From assembly GCF_001189955.1 (NCBI RefSeq), contig NZ_LFLT01000022.1:23268-87267 (forward strand): a DNA stretch of 64,000 nt, read 5' to 3'. Every line of letters begins with the position of its first letter. The stretch's first letter is position 1. Shown one piece after another: positions 18,024 to 26,928 of the stretch. Below the pieces are notes generated by a model, which saw nothing but the letters and a program-made list of their open reading frames with translations, was not told the DNA's origin and did no database searches. The position numbers were made by a program, and so were the translations under genes. The DNA is from Herbaspirillum chlorophenolicum. GTDB taxonomy: Bacteria; Pseudomonadota; Gammaproteobacteria; Burkholderiales; Burkholderiaceae_D.

Positions 18024-18695
18024 TCAGTCCTGTGATGACTCTGTGATGGGATGCTCAAGGGCGATACTGCTAAGCACCAGCTTCAATTGCGCATTGACCT
18101 GGCGCTCATCGATGTCGGCACTGCCGGTAAGAAGCCGCTGCAACAAGGGGGCGTACAGCAGATCGAATACCAGGTTCAGGTCGAAATCCTCCCTGAACTC
18201 GCCGCGTTGGGCGCCGCGGCGCAGTGCCTCCACCAGCGCCGAACGGCGCGGTTTCAGATAGCTGTCATTGAAGATGCGCATGGTGTCATCATCGAACTGC
18301 GCCAGCGCGATCATCTCCCGCACCACACGCCCGCTCTTGCCGCGAAACAGCTGCGCCAGGCCGGTGATGTGGTCTTCGATGTCCTTGCGGGCGCAGCCGC
18401 TGTCGCCGATCGACGGCATCGGCTCGACCGCACGCAGCAGCGCTTCCATCGCCAGCGCGCTCTTGTTGGGCCACCAGCGATAAATGGTCGCCTTGCCCAC
18501 GCCTGCGCGCGTCGCCACACCTTCCAGCGACAGCTTGTCAAAGCCGATCTCCTCAAGCATCACATAGGTGGCGTCGAGGATGGCGTCGTGGCTGACCGCG
18601 TTTCTGCGGCGGCCTGTGGCCGGATCGGAAATGAAGGTGAGAGAAATGATGTGCTCCAATGACAATTGCAGGTAATCCGTGTTGTATAACGGCAT
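18024..18695 (-). CDS. TetR/AcrR-family transcriptional regulator
   Basis: 223 aa from the ATG at 18695; an in-frame ATG at 18728 is possible. The N-terminal DNA-binding domain reads AILDATYVMLEEIGFDKLSL then GVATRAGVGKATIYRWWPNK, a canonical TetR helix-turn-helix. The C-terminal ligand domain is of the TetR_C type with RSALVEALRRGAQRGEFRED. No obvious target is adjacent; the long AT-rich upstream region suggests autoregulation. Ligand unknown. Confidence 0.85.
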   Translation of the reverse strand: MPLYNTDYLQLSLEHIISLTFISDPATGRRRNAVSHDAILDATYVMLEEIGFDKLSLEGVATRAGVGKATIYRWWPNKSALAMEALLRAVEPMPSIGDSGCARKDIEDHITGLAQLFRGKSGRVVREMIALAQFDDDTMRIFNDSYLKPRRSALVEALRRGAQRGEFREDFDLNLVFDLLYAPLLQRLLTGSADIDERQVNAQLKLVLSSIALEHPITESSQD

Positions 18696-18798
18696 GCCTT
18701 GCGACAACTTGAGCACTTTTGTCAGCAAAAAACAGGAAATTGCGACAACAAACCCGGAGGAGGTTTGCGAGGCGCCGTCCCAAAAATGGACGGCAGCC

Positions 18799-18870
18799 GC
18801 ATCTTAAAATATTTAATCAAACAAAATCAAATACTTAAGATAAATATTTAAGACAAAACATTAAATTTAG
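18799..18870. promoter_or_regulatory. AT-rich probable promoter/operator upstream of the TetR gene
   Basis: A strikingly AT-rich island in GC-rich DNA with repeated TTAAAATATTTAA and TAAATATTTAAG elements and a CTTAA...TTAAG dyad. It lies upstream of the TetR gene and downstream of the lepB stop, so it most likely holds the TetR promoter and operator. No precise -35/-10 pair is claimed. Confidence 0.35.
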
Positions 18871-18917
18871 TTCCGACCGACCTCGACTATCTCAACGACA
18901 GAAAGATTCCCGTGATT

Positions 18918-19610
18918 TCAATTTTCGGCAGTCGCACCATCCAGCAACCGCCCCGTACGACTCAAGCGCGGCAGGTAACCGCGCTCCGAATCCAGTGAAA
19001 ACGCAATGCGACGGGTGCGTCCCATCAGTTCGTCGCGGCCGAAGAAACCGTAATAGCGCGAGTCGGCACTGTTATCCCGGTTGTCGCCCAGCATCAGGTA
19101 ATGGTCGGCCGGCACCACTACCGGCCCATAGCTGCTGCGCAGGCTGGGATGCGACTCCGACAGGCGCACCAGATGGGACATGTCGCCCAGGCGTTCATCG
19201 CGATAGGCGGCCTCGTCGATACCATCCCCCGCTTGCGCCTTCACTGCGGCACGGCGGTAGCTGGCGGCCTGGCCATTGATATAGAGGACGTTGTCGCGCA
19301 GCTCGACCACGTCGCCAGGCAGGCCGATTACCCGCTTCAGCAGCAGTTCGCCCGCCTCTTTCGAATCGACGGTCACGATATCGCCGCGCTTGGGTTCGCC
19401 CAGGCGGGCGATGCGGAGATGCGTCAGCGGCACGCGCAGGTCATAGGCCATCTTGTCGACCAGGATGCGGTCGCCAACCAGCACCGTCGGCAGCATCGAA
19501 CCGCTGGGCACCACGTTGTAGTCGGCGATGGCGCTGCGGAACACCACCATCAGCGCCATGAACACCAGCACGCCCTTGTACTCGCCCAGCAGGCTCTTGA
19601 TCGGTTTCAT
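18918..19610 (-). CDS. lepB: Signal peptidase I
   Basis: 230 aa from the ATG at 19610 (GAAGGAAAATCCC upstream). One membrane anchor (about 13-30) precedes the catalytic Ser in VPSGSMLPT (S38) and the general-base Lys in LLKRVIGLPGD (K92); box E is LGDNRDNSADSRYYG. The enzyme cleaves Sec and Tat signal peptides at the outer face of the inner membrane. It is short, with one anchor instead of the two of E. coli LepB, and is not next to lepA or rnc, so it may be a second signal peptidase. Confidence 0.93.
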   Translation of the reverse strand: MKPIKSLLGEYKGVLVFMALMVVFRSAIADYNVVPSGSMLPTVLVGDRILVDKMAYDLRVPLTHLRIARLGEPKRGDIVTVDSKEAGELLLKRVIGLPGDVVELRDNVLYINGQAASYRRAAVKAQAGDGIDEAAYRDERLGDMSHLVRLSESHPSLRSSYGPVVVPADHYLMLGDNRDNSADSRYYGFFGRDELMGRTRRIAFSLDSERGYLPRLSRTGRLLDGATAEN

Positions 19611-19721
19611 GGGATTTTCCTTCTCGATTGGCAATGGATTGGATATGGGAATCACAATGCGGCAGGGGGCGGCCCGGTTGACCGCCAGCTCAGCCACATG
19701 ACACCCGTTATCCTATCGTTT

Positions 19722-21134
19722 TCAGCGCCACTCTGCCGGTACCGAGCGCAATGGCGAAGCCGGAAGATCCCAGCGCATGGGCACGCCGGCGATCGACAAC
19801 GGCGCACGCAAGCGGCGCGCCGAGCCCCAGACTGTATTTTCCTCGGCAGTTCCCAGATCGCCTGGCTGCTCGGCCTCGAAGGCCGCTTCGACGCCCTCAG
19901 GACGATGCGATGCCAACAGTTGCGCCGTACGCGCCAGCGACAAGCGATATTCGCCGCCCTGCCCGGTCTGCTGCCGGCGCACCAGGCCGCGCAGTGCCGA
20001 TGCAGCCATCAGGTAGCCGGTGGCATGGTCCAGCGCCTGCACCGGCAACGGAGCTGGCTTGTCGCGGCCCAGCAGGCGCATGCCGGCATCGGCGATACCC
20101 GAACTCATTTGCACCAGGCTGTCGAAACCACGCCGGCCGGCCCAGGGGCCGCTCCAGCCATAGGCATCCAGTGCCACATCCACCAGCGCCGCATTGAGCT
20201 GGCGCCGACGCGCCGTCCCCAGCCCCAGGTGTTCCAGCGCTTGCGGGCGGTAGCCATGCACCAGCACATCGGCTTGGGACAGCAGATGCTCCATCGTGCG
20301 CCTGCCATCCGGCTGGCTCAGGTCGAGATGGGCACAGCGTTTGCCCAGCGTCATCTCCGGCACCAGGCCAGGCTCATCCCAGGAGGATGGATCGATACGC
20401 AATACCTGGGCGCCGAAAGCCGCAAGGAAGCGCGTGGCAGTCGGCCCGGCCAATACCCGGGTCAAGTCCAGCACCCGAACACCCGCCAGCGGTCGTGCCG
20501 GATCGACGGGCGTGGTGCGCCGCCAGGCGGCATCGAAAGCCTGGTATCCGAGCAGCGGTTCGGCGGCGACCGCCATCCCTTGTGGGTGGACGGCCCATTG
20601 GGACTGGCTGCGCATCTCCGCCGCACACCCGTTGTTATCCACGATAGCGGCCTCCAGTTCGCCGGCCTTCCAGCGGGCCACGGCTTCGGCCACCTGTTCT
20701 CGCGGCGCTTGCTGCGCATCCAGCCCCAGGACCTGCAAGGCTGCGGCCCGGTGATGCGGCGCATTGGTATGCAGCCGGATCCAGCCGTCAGCGCTGCGGT
20801 AATCGCCCGCCACCGAATCCCACAAGGCCGGCGGCGTCCAGCCCTGGGCCCGCAGCGAGCTGGAAAACCACATCGATGCCAGCCGCCGGTCGCACTCCAC
20901 CGAAGGCAATGGGACGCCCGCGGCTTCGGCCAGTTCAGCGACTGCCAATCCGGCAGCAGCTACCGAGGCTTGCGCCAGGTCGCTAGTGGCAAACACCGAG
21001 GGCAAGGCGCCGTTACCAGTCAGGCGCACATTGGACAGCACGGCCTGCGGGCCACCCAGTGCAGCCCATATCTCGGCCAGCATGGATGTGGCCACCGGTG
21101 GTGCCGTTGTCGTGGCAAGAGATTGCGAGGGCAT
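19722..21134 (-). CDS. Family III (CaiB/BaiF) CoA-transferase with permuted domain order
   Basis: 470 aa. The large-domain signature RPLAGVRVLDLTRVLAGPTA starts only near residue 215 and is followed by GKRCAHLDLSQPDGRR, DVLVHGYRPQALEHLGLG and YGWSGPWAGRRGFDSLVQ, all classic for the family. The first 210 residues contain DGWIRLHTNAPHHRAAALQ and KAGELEAAI, which look like the small domain that normally follows the large one. Such enzymes move CoA between carboxylic acids. Substrate unknown; no pathway genes are adjacent. Confidence 0.82.
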   Translation of the reverse strand: MPSQSLATTTAPPVATSMLAEIWAALGGPQAVLSNVRLTGNGALPSVFATSDLAQASVAAAGLAVAELAEAAGVPLPSVECDRRLASMWFSSSLRAQGWTPPALWDSVAGDYRSADGWIRLHTNAPHHRAAALQVLGLDAQQAPREQVAEAVARWKAGELEAAIVDNNGCAAEMRSQSQWAVHPQGMAVAAEPLLGYQAFDAAWRRTTPVDPARPLAGVRVLDLTRVLAGPTATRFLAAFGAQVLRIDPSSWDEPGLVPEMTLGKRCAHLDLSQPDGRRTMEHLLSQADVLVHGYRPQALEHLGLGTARRRQLNAALVDVALDAYGWSGPWAGRRGFDSLVQMSSGIADAGMRLLGRDKPAPLPVQALDHATGYLMAASALRGLVRRQQTGQGGEYRLSLARTAQLLASHRPEGVEAAFEAEQPGDLGTAEENTVWGSARRLRAPLSIAGVPMRWDLPASPLRSVPAEWR

Positions 21135-21304
21135 GGCGAACTCCTTCTGGTCATTGGCGGGATATCAGGATGGTGGCAGCTTAATCCACCCGGACACCCT
21201 GTCAATCACCAACATCCAGGCGCTCCACGGGACTTGCATTCATTGCCGGTCAAGCCAGGCATCCCGATGGACTCAAATTGCAACGCCAGGAGCGCCAAAA
21301 TTTG

Positions 21305-21325
21305 TAAATAAGAATTATTCCTAAT
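21305..21325 (+). promoter_or_regulatory. Putative Fur box / promoter element before the ECF sigma gene
   Basis: An AT-rich element beginning TAAATAAGAAT with an ATT repeat behind it, in an otherwise GC-rich 341-bp gap upstream of the sigma factor gene. The broken TonB receptor at 43-45 kb has a nearly identical element in the same orientation (18 of 21 positions). It resembles the NAT(A/T)AT repeats of Fur boxes; Fur binding is inferred. I see no gene in the rest of 21135-21475. Confidence 0.5.
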
Positions 21326-21475
21326 ATAATCGCCAGATATCAATCCGTCGCCCAACCCGCGGCGGATTTGCATCCGGGTCCAGCTTCTTCTGCCACGATT
21401 ACCGGTCGATTCGCGTTCGCTCGATTCATTTTTCCAGTTTCGTTCGTCTCGTCCAGTCCCCAGTCTGACAGTATC

Positions 21476-21988
21476 GTGGCTTATTCCAGCAATCCGCCCT
21501 TGGGCGACTCCCTTGAGAAGGTCTACAGCAGCCATCACAACTGGCTGTACAGCTGGCTATGGCGCAAGCTGGGCTCGCGCGAGGATGCCGCCGAACTGGC
21601 GCAAGACACCTTCCTGCGCCTGCTTTCCTGCAAACCGGCAGAAACCCTGCAAGAACCCCGCGCTTATTTACGTACTGTCGCCCACGGCCTGATGGTCAAC
21701 CACTGGCGCCGGCTGGAACTGGAGCGCGCCTACCTCGACGCGCTGGCCGTCCATCCGGAACTGGAAGAACCCTCGCCCGAACAGCGTGCCCTGGTGCTGG
21801 AAACCCTGATCCGCATCGACGCCATGCTGGACAAATTGCCGCCCAAGGTGCGCCAGGCTTTCCTGCTGTCGCAACTGGACGGCCTTACCTATGTGCAGAT
21901 CGCCGCCGAACTGGGCGTCTCCGATCGCATGGTCAAAAAATATATGGCGCAGGCCATGCTGCAATGCATGCTCCTGCTCGACCACTAA
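21476..21988 (+). CDS. FecI-like ECF sigma factor
   Basis: 170 aa from a GTG at 21476; the frame is open to an ATG at 21368 but those extra residues do not look like sigma factor. Region 2 reads HHNWLYSWLWRKLGSREDAA then AELAQDTFLRLL, and region 4 reads LPPKVRQAFLLSQLDGLTYV then QIAAELGVSDRMVKKYMAQA, the FecI form. It directs RNA polymerase to the receptor gene downstream. The fecR-like and TonB-receptor genes follow, giving the classic cell-surface signalling order. Likely under Fur control. Confidence 0.9.
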   Translation: MAYSSNPPLGDSLEKVYSSHHNWLYSWLWRKLGSREDAAELAQDTFLRLLSCKPAETLQEPRAYLRTVAHGLMVNHWRRLELERAYLDALAVHPELEEPSPEQRALVLETLIRIDAMLDKLPPKVRQAFLLSQLDGLTYVQIAAELGVSDRMVKKYMAQAMLQCMLLLDH

Positions 21989-22016
21989 GATTACTCCTTC
22001 CCGCCAGCCATTCGCC

Positions 22017-23057
22017 ATGCAGGACAACCTACAGTTTCATCGCCCACCAGAAAACCTCCCGCCGCTGCAGCCGGGTGAAGCCCAACCGTCATTTTCCGAT
22101 CTGCAGCAGGCCGCCGAATGGTTCGCCGTGCTGCGGGACGAAGATGCAGGCGAAGCCGCACGCCGGCGCTGGCGCCAATGGCTGGAAGAAGATGGCGGCC
22201 ATCGCGCCGCATGGCAGCGGGTGGAAACGGTCAACGCCGAATTCGGCGTCATGCCGGAAGCGTTAACGCACCGCGTATTGAGCCAGAGCGGACTGCGCCG
22301 CCGCAAGGCGATCAAGACCCTGGCCTGGCTTGCCGCCGGCGTCACCGTCGCCGGCGGCCTGGGCAGTTCGCGCGAGGTGCGTGACTACGTGGCGGCGCTC
22401 AATGCGCAATACCGCACCGGCGTGGGCCAGACCAGCCGCCAGCAACTGGCCGACGGCTCCATCCTCTGGCTCAATACCGCCAGCGCTGCCGATGCTGAAT
22501 TCAGCGACGTGCTGCGCCGCGTGGTGCTGCACCGTGGCGAGATCATGATCCAGACCGCCCACGACAACCGCCAGCCTGCACGCCCACTGGTGGTCGACGT
22601 CGCCGCGGGCCGCATGCAGGCGCTGGGCACCCGCTTCCTGGTTCGGCTGGAAGGCAACGGCACGATGCTGACGGTGCTGGAAGGCAGGGTCATGGTCACC
22701 CCCTCCGGCAAAGGCACACCACAACTGGTCGAGGCCGGCTCGCGCGTGCATTTCGACGAAGACCGCGTTGAAGCCCCGGCCCCGTCCGACGAAAGCATGG
22801 CCGCATGGTCGCGCCAGCTGCTCATGCCCGACGGCATGCGCCTGGATGAATTCATCGCTGAACTGGGCCGCTACCGGCGCGGCTATCTGGGCTGTGCGCC
22901 GGAAGTGGCGTCGCTGCGGCTGGTCGGCGTCTACCCGCTCAACGACATTGACCGGATTCTCAACACGCTGGAAGCGACCCTGCCGGTCAAGGTGCGCCGC
23001 ATCCTGCCCTGGTGGGTAACAGTGGAAGCAGCGGCCCCAGACCGTCATCCGGAATAA
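22017..23057 (+). CDS. FecR-like anti-sigma/sigma regulator
   Basis: 346 aa from the ATG at 22017, 28 nt after the sigma gene. The N-terminal cytoplasmic part contains AAEWFAVLRDEDAGEAARRR and HRAAWQRVE, typical of FecR N-domains. A membrane helix follows RRRKAIKTLAWLAAGVTVAG near 92-115. The periplasmic FecR domain has QQLADGSILWLNTASAADAE and LVVDVAAGRMQALGTRFLVR. It relays the ligand-bound state of the receptor to the sigma factor. Confidence 0.92.
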   Translation: MQDNLQFHRPPENLPPLQPGEAQPSFSDLQQAAEWFAVLRDEDAGEAARRRWRQWLEEDGGHRAAWQRVETVNAEFGVMPEALTHRVLSQSGLRRRKAIKTLAWLAAGVTVAGGLGSSREVRDYVAALNAQYRTGVGQTSRQQLADGSILWLNTASAADAEFSDVLRRVVLHRGEIMIQTAHDNRQPARPLVVDVAAGRMQALGTRFLVRLEGNGTMLTVLEGRVMVTPSGKGTPQLVEAGSRVHFDEDRVEAPAPSDESMAAWSRQLLMPDGMRLDEFIAELGRYRRGYLGCAPEVASLRLVGVYPLNDIDRILNTLEATLPVKVRRILPWWVTVEAAAPDRHPE

Positions 23058-23163
23058 AGATGCCTGAACGTTTTCCCCCAATTTTTTATCGATAGCGGTT
23101 CCCTTTTTTGAATTTCGCTTGGCAATGGATATATCAGACCAACGAATTCAAGAAAGTCCACCC

Positions 23164-25611
23164 ATGCGCCACGCTTCCTTGTTGTCCGCCTCCGCCGTAC
23201 AGCCCCGTCTTCGCACTCTGGCCCTGGCGGTCCATCTGGCCGCCCTGTCCCTGCCTTTGCTGGCGGTTCCCGCTCATGCACAGCAAGTCCAGGCCACCCG
23301 CAGCTACAGCATCGCGGCCGGACCGTTGGGCCAGGCCCTGCGCCAATTTGCCTCCGAGGCGGGAATCCTGCTCTCGGCAGATGCCCGCTTGACCCAGGGC
23401 AAGGCTTCTCCCGGACTGCAAGGCAGTGCCTCGGTCGAGCAAGGCCTGGAACGCCTGCTGGCCGGCAGCGGCCTATCGGCGGTGCGCCAGCCTGATGGCG
23501 GCTTCGTGGTGATCAATGCCGGCACCACCAGCGCCAGCGCCGATGGCCAATTGCCGCAGATCGCCGTGGTCGGCGCCGCCTCCGGCGAAGCCGACGGCAG
23601 CTACCGCGCCGTCCCCAACGCCAGCACCCTGCGCGGCAACGCCCCCATGCTGGACGTGCCGCAGATCGTCAACGTCGTCCCCGCCCAGGCGCTCAAAGAC
23701 CAGCGCCCGCGCAACCTGGACGATGCGCTTGCCGGCGTAAGCGGCCTTACCCAAGGCAACACGCTGGCCGGCACCCAGGACACCATCATGAAACGCGGCT
23801 TCGGCGGCAACCGCGACGGTTCCGTGATGCGCAACGGCATGCCGATGGTGCAGGGCCGCGCCTTCAATGCCACCGCCGAAAGCGTGGAAGTGCTCAAGGG
23901 CCCTGCCTCGCTGCTCTACGGCCTGATGGACCCGGGCGGCGTGATCAACATCGTCACCAAGAAACCGCAGCTGCAGCAGCGCAACGAAATCTCCTTCGCC
24001 GGCTCCACCTACGGCAACGGCAAGAACGGCGGCCAGCTCACGCTCGACACCACCGGACCGATCGGCGACACCGGCCTGGCCTACCGCCTGATCGTCGACC
24101 GCACCGACCAGAACTACTGGCGCAATTTCGGCCAGATCCAGCAGACCGTGGTCGCCCCATCGCTGGCCTGGTACGGCAGCGATACCCAGGTGGTGTTCTC
24201 GATGGAGCAGCGCGAATTCCTCTATCCCTTCGACCGCGGCACCGCGATCGACCCGCGTACCAACCGGCCGCTGGCGATCCCCGCCGAACGGCGGCTGGAC
24301 GAACCCGGCAACGACATGAAGGGCAGCAGCGAGACCGCCCAGCTGACTGTCGACCACCAGATCAACCAGGACTGGAAGGCCCACGTCGGCCTGAGCTACA
24401 ACCGCGAAGTCTATGACGCCCGCCAGTTGCGCGTGACCGGCATCAACACGAGCACCGGCACCATTACCCGCAGCAACGACGGCACCAAAGGCGCACTGTC
24501 CACCGACAACTACGCCATCGCCTACCTCGACGGCAAGCTGAACCTGGGCGGAATGCGCCACGACCTGCAACTGGGCACCGACATCGAATATCGCAAGATC
24601 TATCGTGCCGACTTGCTGCGCGGCGTGGGTACCAATACCTTCAACTATCTCAACCCGGTCTATGGGGCGACGTTGCCGGCCAGCGTCGTATCGGCCGCCG
24701 ACAGCAACCAAACCGACCTGCTGCACAACAAATCGGTATTCGTGCAGGATGCGTTGCACCTGGGTGACCGCTGGATCCTGGTCACCGGCCTGCGTTACCA
24801 GGACTACAGCCAGCTGGCCGGCAAAGGCCGTCCATTCAAGGCCAATACCGATCTCTCGGGCGATAAATGGCTGCCGCGCGCCGGCCTGATCTACAAGGTG
24901 GATGAAGCGGTCTCGTTATACGCCAGCTATACCAAATCGCTCAAGCCCACCTCCTCGATCGCCGCGCTGACCGGCGGCACGGTGATTACCTCGACCGTTG
25001 CGCCCGAACAGGCGACCTCGTGGGAAGGCGGCGTCAAATATGACAGCCCGAACGGCCTGTCCGGCACGCTGGCGGTGTTCGACATCAAGAAAAAGAACGT
25101 GCTGGTATCGCAATTCAATGCCGCCACCAACCTGACCGAATGGCGTACCTCGGGCGCGGCGCGCTCGCGCGGCATCGAGCTGGATGTCACCGGCCAACTG
25201 ACCAAGCGCCTGTCGATGATCGGCAGCTATGCATGGATCGACGCCAAGACCACCGAGGACCCTCTGTACGCCGGCCTGCGCCTGTGGAACGTAGCCAAGC
25301 AGACCGCCGCACTGACGCTGGCCTATGACGTTGGTCCCATCGTCGGCGGCGACAAGCTGCGCGTGGGCGGCGGCGCGCACTATGTCGCCAAGCGGGCTGG
25401 CGACTCGGCCAACAGCTTCATGCTGCCGTCTTACACCGTGGCCGACACCTTTGCCACCTACGACACCACGATCGGCGGCCGTGCAGTCAAGTTCCAGTTC
25501 AATATCAAGAACCTGTTCAACAAGACTTACTACACCTCCAGCGCCAACCAGTACTTCGTCTCCATGGGCGACGCCCGCCAATTCTCGCTGCTGACTTCAC
25601 TGGAGTTCTGA
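23164..25611 (+). CDS. TonB-dependent siderophore receptor with STN signalling domain
   Basis: 815 aa from the ATG at 23164. A signal peptide ends near PAHAQQ. The STN domain (about 45-115; YSIAAGPLGQALRQFASEAG) marks a transducing receptor that contacts FecR. The plug carries LDVPQIVNVVP, RGFGGNRDGSVMRNG and VEVLKGPASLLYGLMDPGG, and the barrel ends with Phe (SLEF). It takes up a ferric siderophore and signals to induce its own gene. The plug resembles FoxA/FhuE/FpvA-type receptors, but the ligand is not settled. Downstream of the sigma/FecR pair and followed after 2 nt by the propeller gene. Confidence 0.93.
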   Translation: MRHASLLSASAVQPRLRTLALAVHLAALSLPLLAVPAHAQQVQATRSYSIAAGPLGQALRQFASEAGILLSADARLTQGKASPGLQGSASVEQGLERLLAGSGLSAVRQPDGGFVVINAGTTSASADGQLPQIAVVGAASGEADGSYRAVPNASTLRGNAPMLDVPQIVNVVPAQALKDQRPRNLDDALAGVSGLTQGNTLAGTQDTIMKRGFGGNRDGSVMRNGMPMVQGRAFNATAESVEVLKGPASLLYGLMDPGGVINIVTKKPQLQQRNEISFAGSTYGNGKNGGQLTLDTTGPIGDTGLAYRLIVDRTDQNYWRNFGQIQQTVVAPSLAWYGSDTQVVFSMEQREFLYPFDRGTAIDPRTNRPLAIPAERRLDEPGNDMKGSSETAQLTVDHQINQDWKAHVGLSYNREVYDARQLRVTGINTSTGTITRSNDGTKGALSTDNYAIAYLDGKLNLGGMRHDLQLGTDIEYRKIYRADLLRGVGTNTFNYLNPVYGATLPASVVSAADSNQTDLLHNKSVFVQDALHLGDRWILVTGLRYQDYSQLAGKGRPFKANTDLSGDKWLPRAGLIYKVDEAVSLYASYTKSLKPTSSIAALTGGTVITSTVAPEQATSWEGGVKYDSPNGLSGTLAVFDIKKKNVLVSQFNAATNLTEWRTSGAARSRGIELDVTGQLTKRLSMIGSYAWIDAKTTEDPLYAGLRLWNVAKQTAALTLAYDVGPIVGGDKLRVGGGAHYVAKRAGDSANSFMLPSYTVADTFATYDTTIGGRAVKFQFNIKNLFNKTYYTSSANQYFVSMGDARQFSLLTSLEF

Positions 25612-25613
25612 AC

Positions 25614-26720
25614 ATGTCCCGCCATTGCAAGAGCACTGCCGCTGCCGCACTGGCCGCCGCCCTGTTCGCAGGTACCGCCCACGGCGCTGCACCGGAAATG
25701 CCGCAGGCCGCCATCCGCAGCGACGTGCTGCCCGGCAGCGGCCACAGCTGGGGTTTCGGCGCGCTCGATCCGACGCGCCCATTCCTGTTCATCGCGCGCC
25801 GCGAAAACGGCCTGACCGTGTTCGACACCGCACGCCGCAAGCTGGTGAAAGATATCCCCGGCACGGACGGCGCCAATGCGGTCGCCTTCGCACCGGCGCT
25901 GGACCGCGCCTTTGTGGCCTATATGGATGGCGCGCTGGGCATCCTGCGGCTGTCCGACATGGTCCAGCTGCAGCGCATCCCCATCGATGCCGGCAATCTC
26001 AATAACGCCGTCTTCGATACCGCCAGCGGCAAACTGATCCTGACCGGCGGCCGGCGGGAGCAGCGCTCGGCCATCTACCAGTTCGATCCGGTGGCCGGCC
26101 GCATTACGGCGAAGCGCGAATTCGATGCGCGCAAGTTCGATGCGCCGCTGGGGCTGGCCGACGGCAGCGTACTGGTGCCGCTGCGCGACGAGGGACGCGT
26201 CATGCGCATCAGCGCCGCCACGCTGGAACCGCTCCCCGGCTGGTCCGGCAAGCAGTTCAGCGGCTGCGAACACCCCAGCGCGCTGGCTGCGGACGAAAGC
26301 CGCAACCGCGTGTTTATCGCCTGCCGCGGCAAGGCGCCGCAACTGACGGTGGCACGCCTGGATGACGGCGCCGCCATCGCCGCCCTGCCGGCCACGCCCG
26401 CCATCAATGCCCTGGCCTGGGATGCCGCCCGGCGCGAACTGCTGATCCCCAGCGGCAATGCGGCCAGCCTGTCCATCTTGCAATTGGAAGACGGCAAAGG
26501 AGATGAAAAGGCCGGCGAGCATTACCGCATGCTGGGCTATATCGGCACCCGACCATGGGCCCACAACATGGTCTACGACGCCAGCCGCGGGATAGCCCAC
26601 CTGTTCACCATGGAGTTCACCCAACCGGCGCCGGACGCCGCCGGCGTCAAGCAAGATCCGCAATTCCACGTAGACAGCTTCACGGTCATCAGCATCACGC
26701 TCGGCCAGCCATCGCGCTGA
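25614..26720 (+). CDS. Periplasmic YncE-like beta-propeller protein
   Basis: 368 aa, starting 2 nt after the receptor stop, so almost certainly co-transcribed. A signal peptide ends near GTAHGAAP. Repeating blade-like segments follow (LTVFDTARRKLVKDIPG, LGILRLSDMVQLQRIPID, LTVARLDDGAAIAALPA), typical of YncE/PQQ-type propellers. Catalytic residues are not evident. Its place suggests a role in handling the imported iron compound or in receptor signalling; this is inference. Confidence 0.75.
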   Translation: MSRHCKSTAAAALAAALFAGTAHGAAPEMPQAAIRSDVLPGSGHSWGFGALDPTRPFLFIARRENGLTVFDTARRKLVKDIPGTDGANAVAFAPALDRAFVAYMDGALGILRLSDMVQLQRIPIDAGNLNNAVFDTASGKLILTGGRREQRSAIYQFDPVAGRITAKREFDARKFDAPLGLADGSVLVPLRDEGRVMRISAATLEPLPGWSGKQFSGCEHPSALAADESRNRVFIACRGKAPQLTVARLDDGAAIAALPATPAINALAWDAARRELLIPSGNAASLSILQLEDGKGDEKAGEHYRMLGYIGTRPWAHNMVYDASRGIAHLFTMEFTQPAPDAAGVKQDPQFHVDSFTVISITLGQPSR

Positions 26721-26758
26721 TCCCGCGCCGCCTCATCCTCAGGCCACACACGGCCGCG

Positions 26759-26795
26759 GGCAAGGTCTCATGATTTTTACTCATGAGACCTTGCC
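26759..26795. terminator. Perfect 15-bp inverted repeat, probable terminator
   Basis: GGCAAGGTCTCATGA is followed by a 7-nt loop TTTTTAC and its exact complement. It starts 38 nt after the propeller gene. There is no T tail, so it may be a factor-assisted or processing hairpin ending the iron operon. Confidence 0.5.
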
Positions 26796-26928
26796 GATTA
26801 TCCCGTCTAATCAAGAATACGCCCTGGCACTATCATGCACAGCTACCCGGTGCATCCCCAGTAGCGCGTCAGCCGTTAAAGCTGCGGTTTCTGGCCGCAC
26901 GGTCTTTTACGTTACAGTTTGCGCCGCC

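Noticed and set aside
26770..26928. An N-terminal extension of the Bcr-type exporter to 26770
   Set aside because: The extra residues are not transporter-like and the first ATG lies inside the inverted repeat at 26759-26795.
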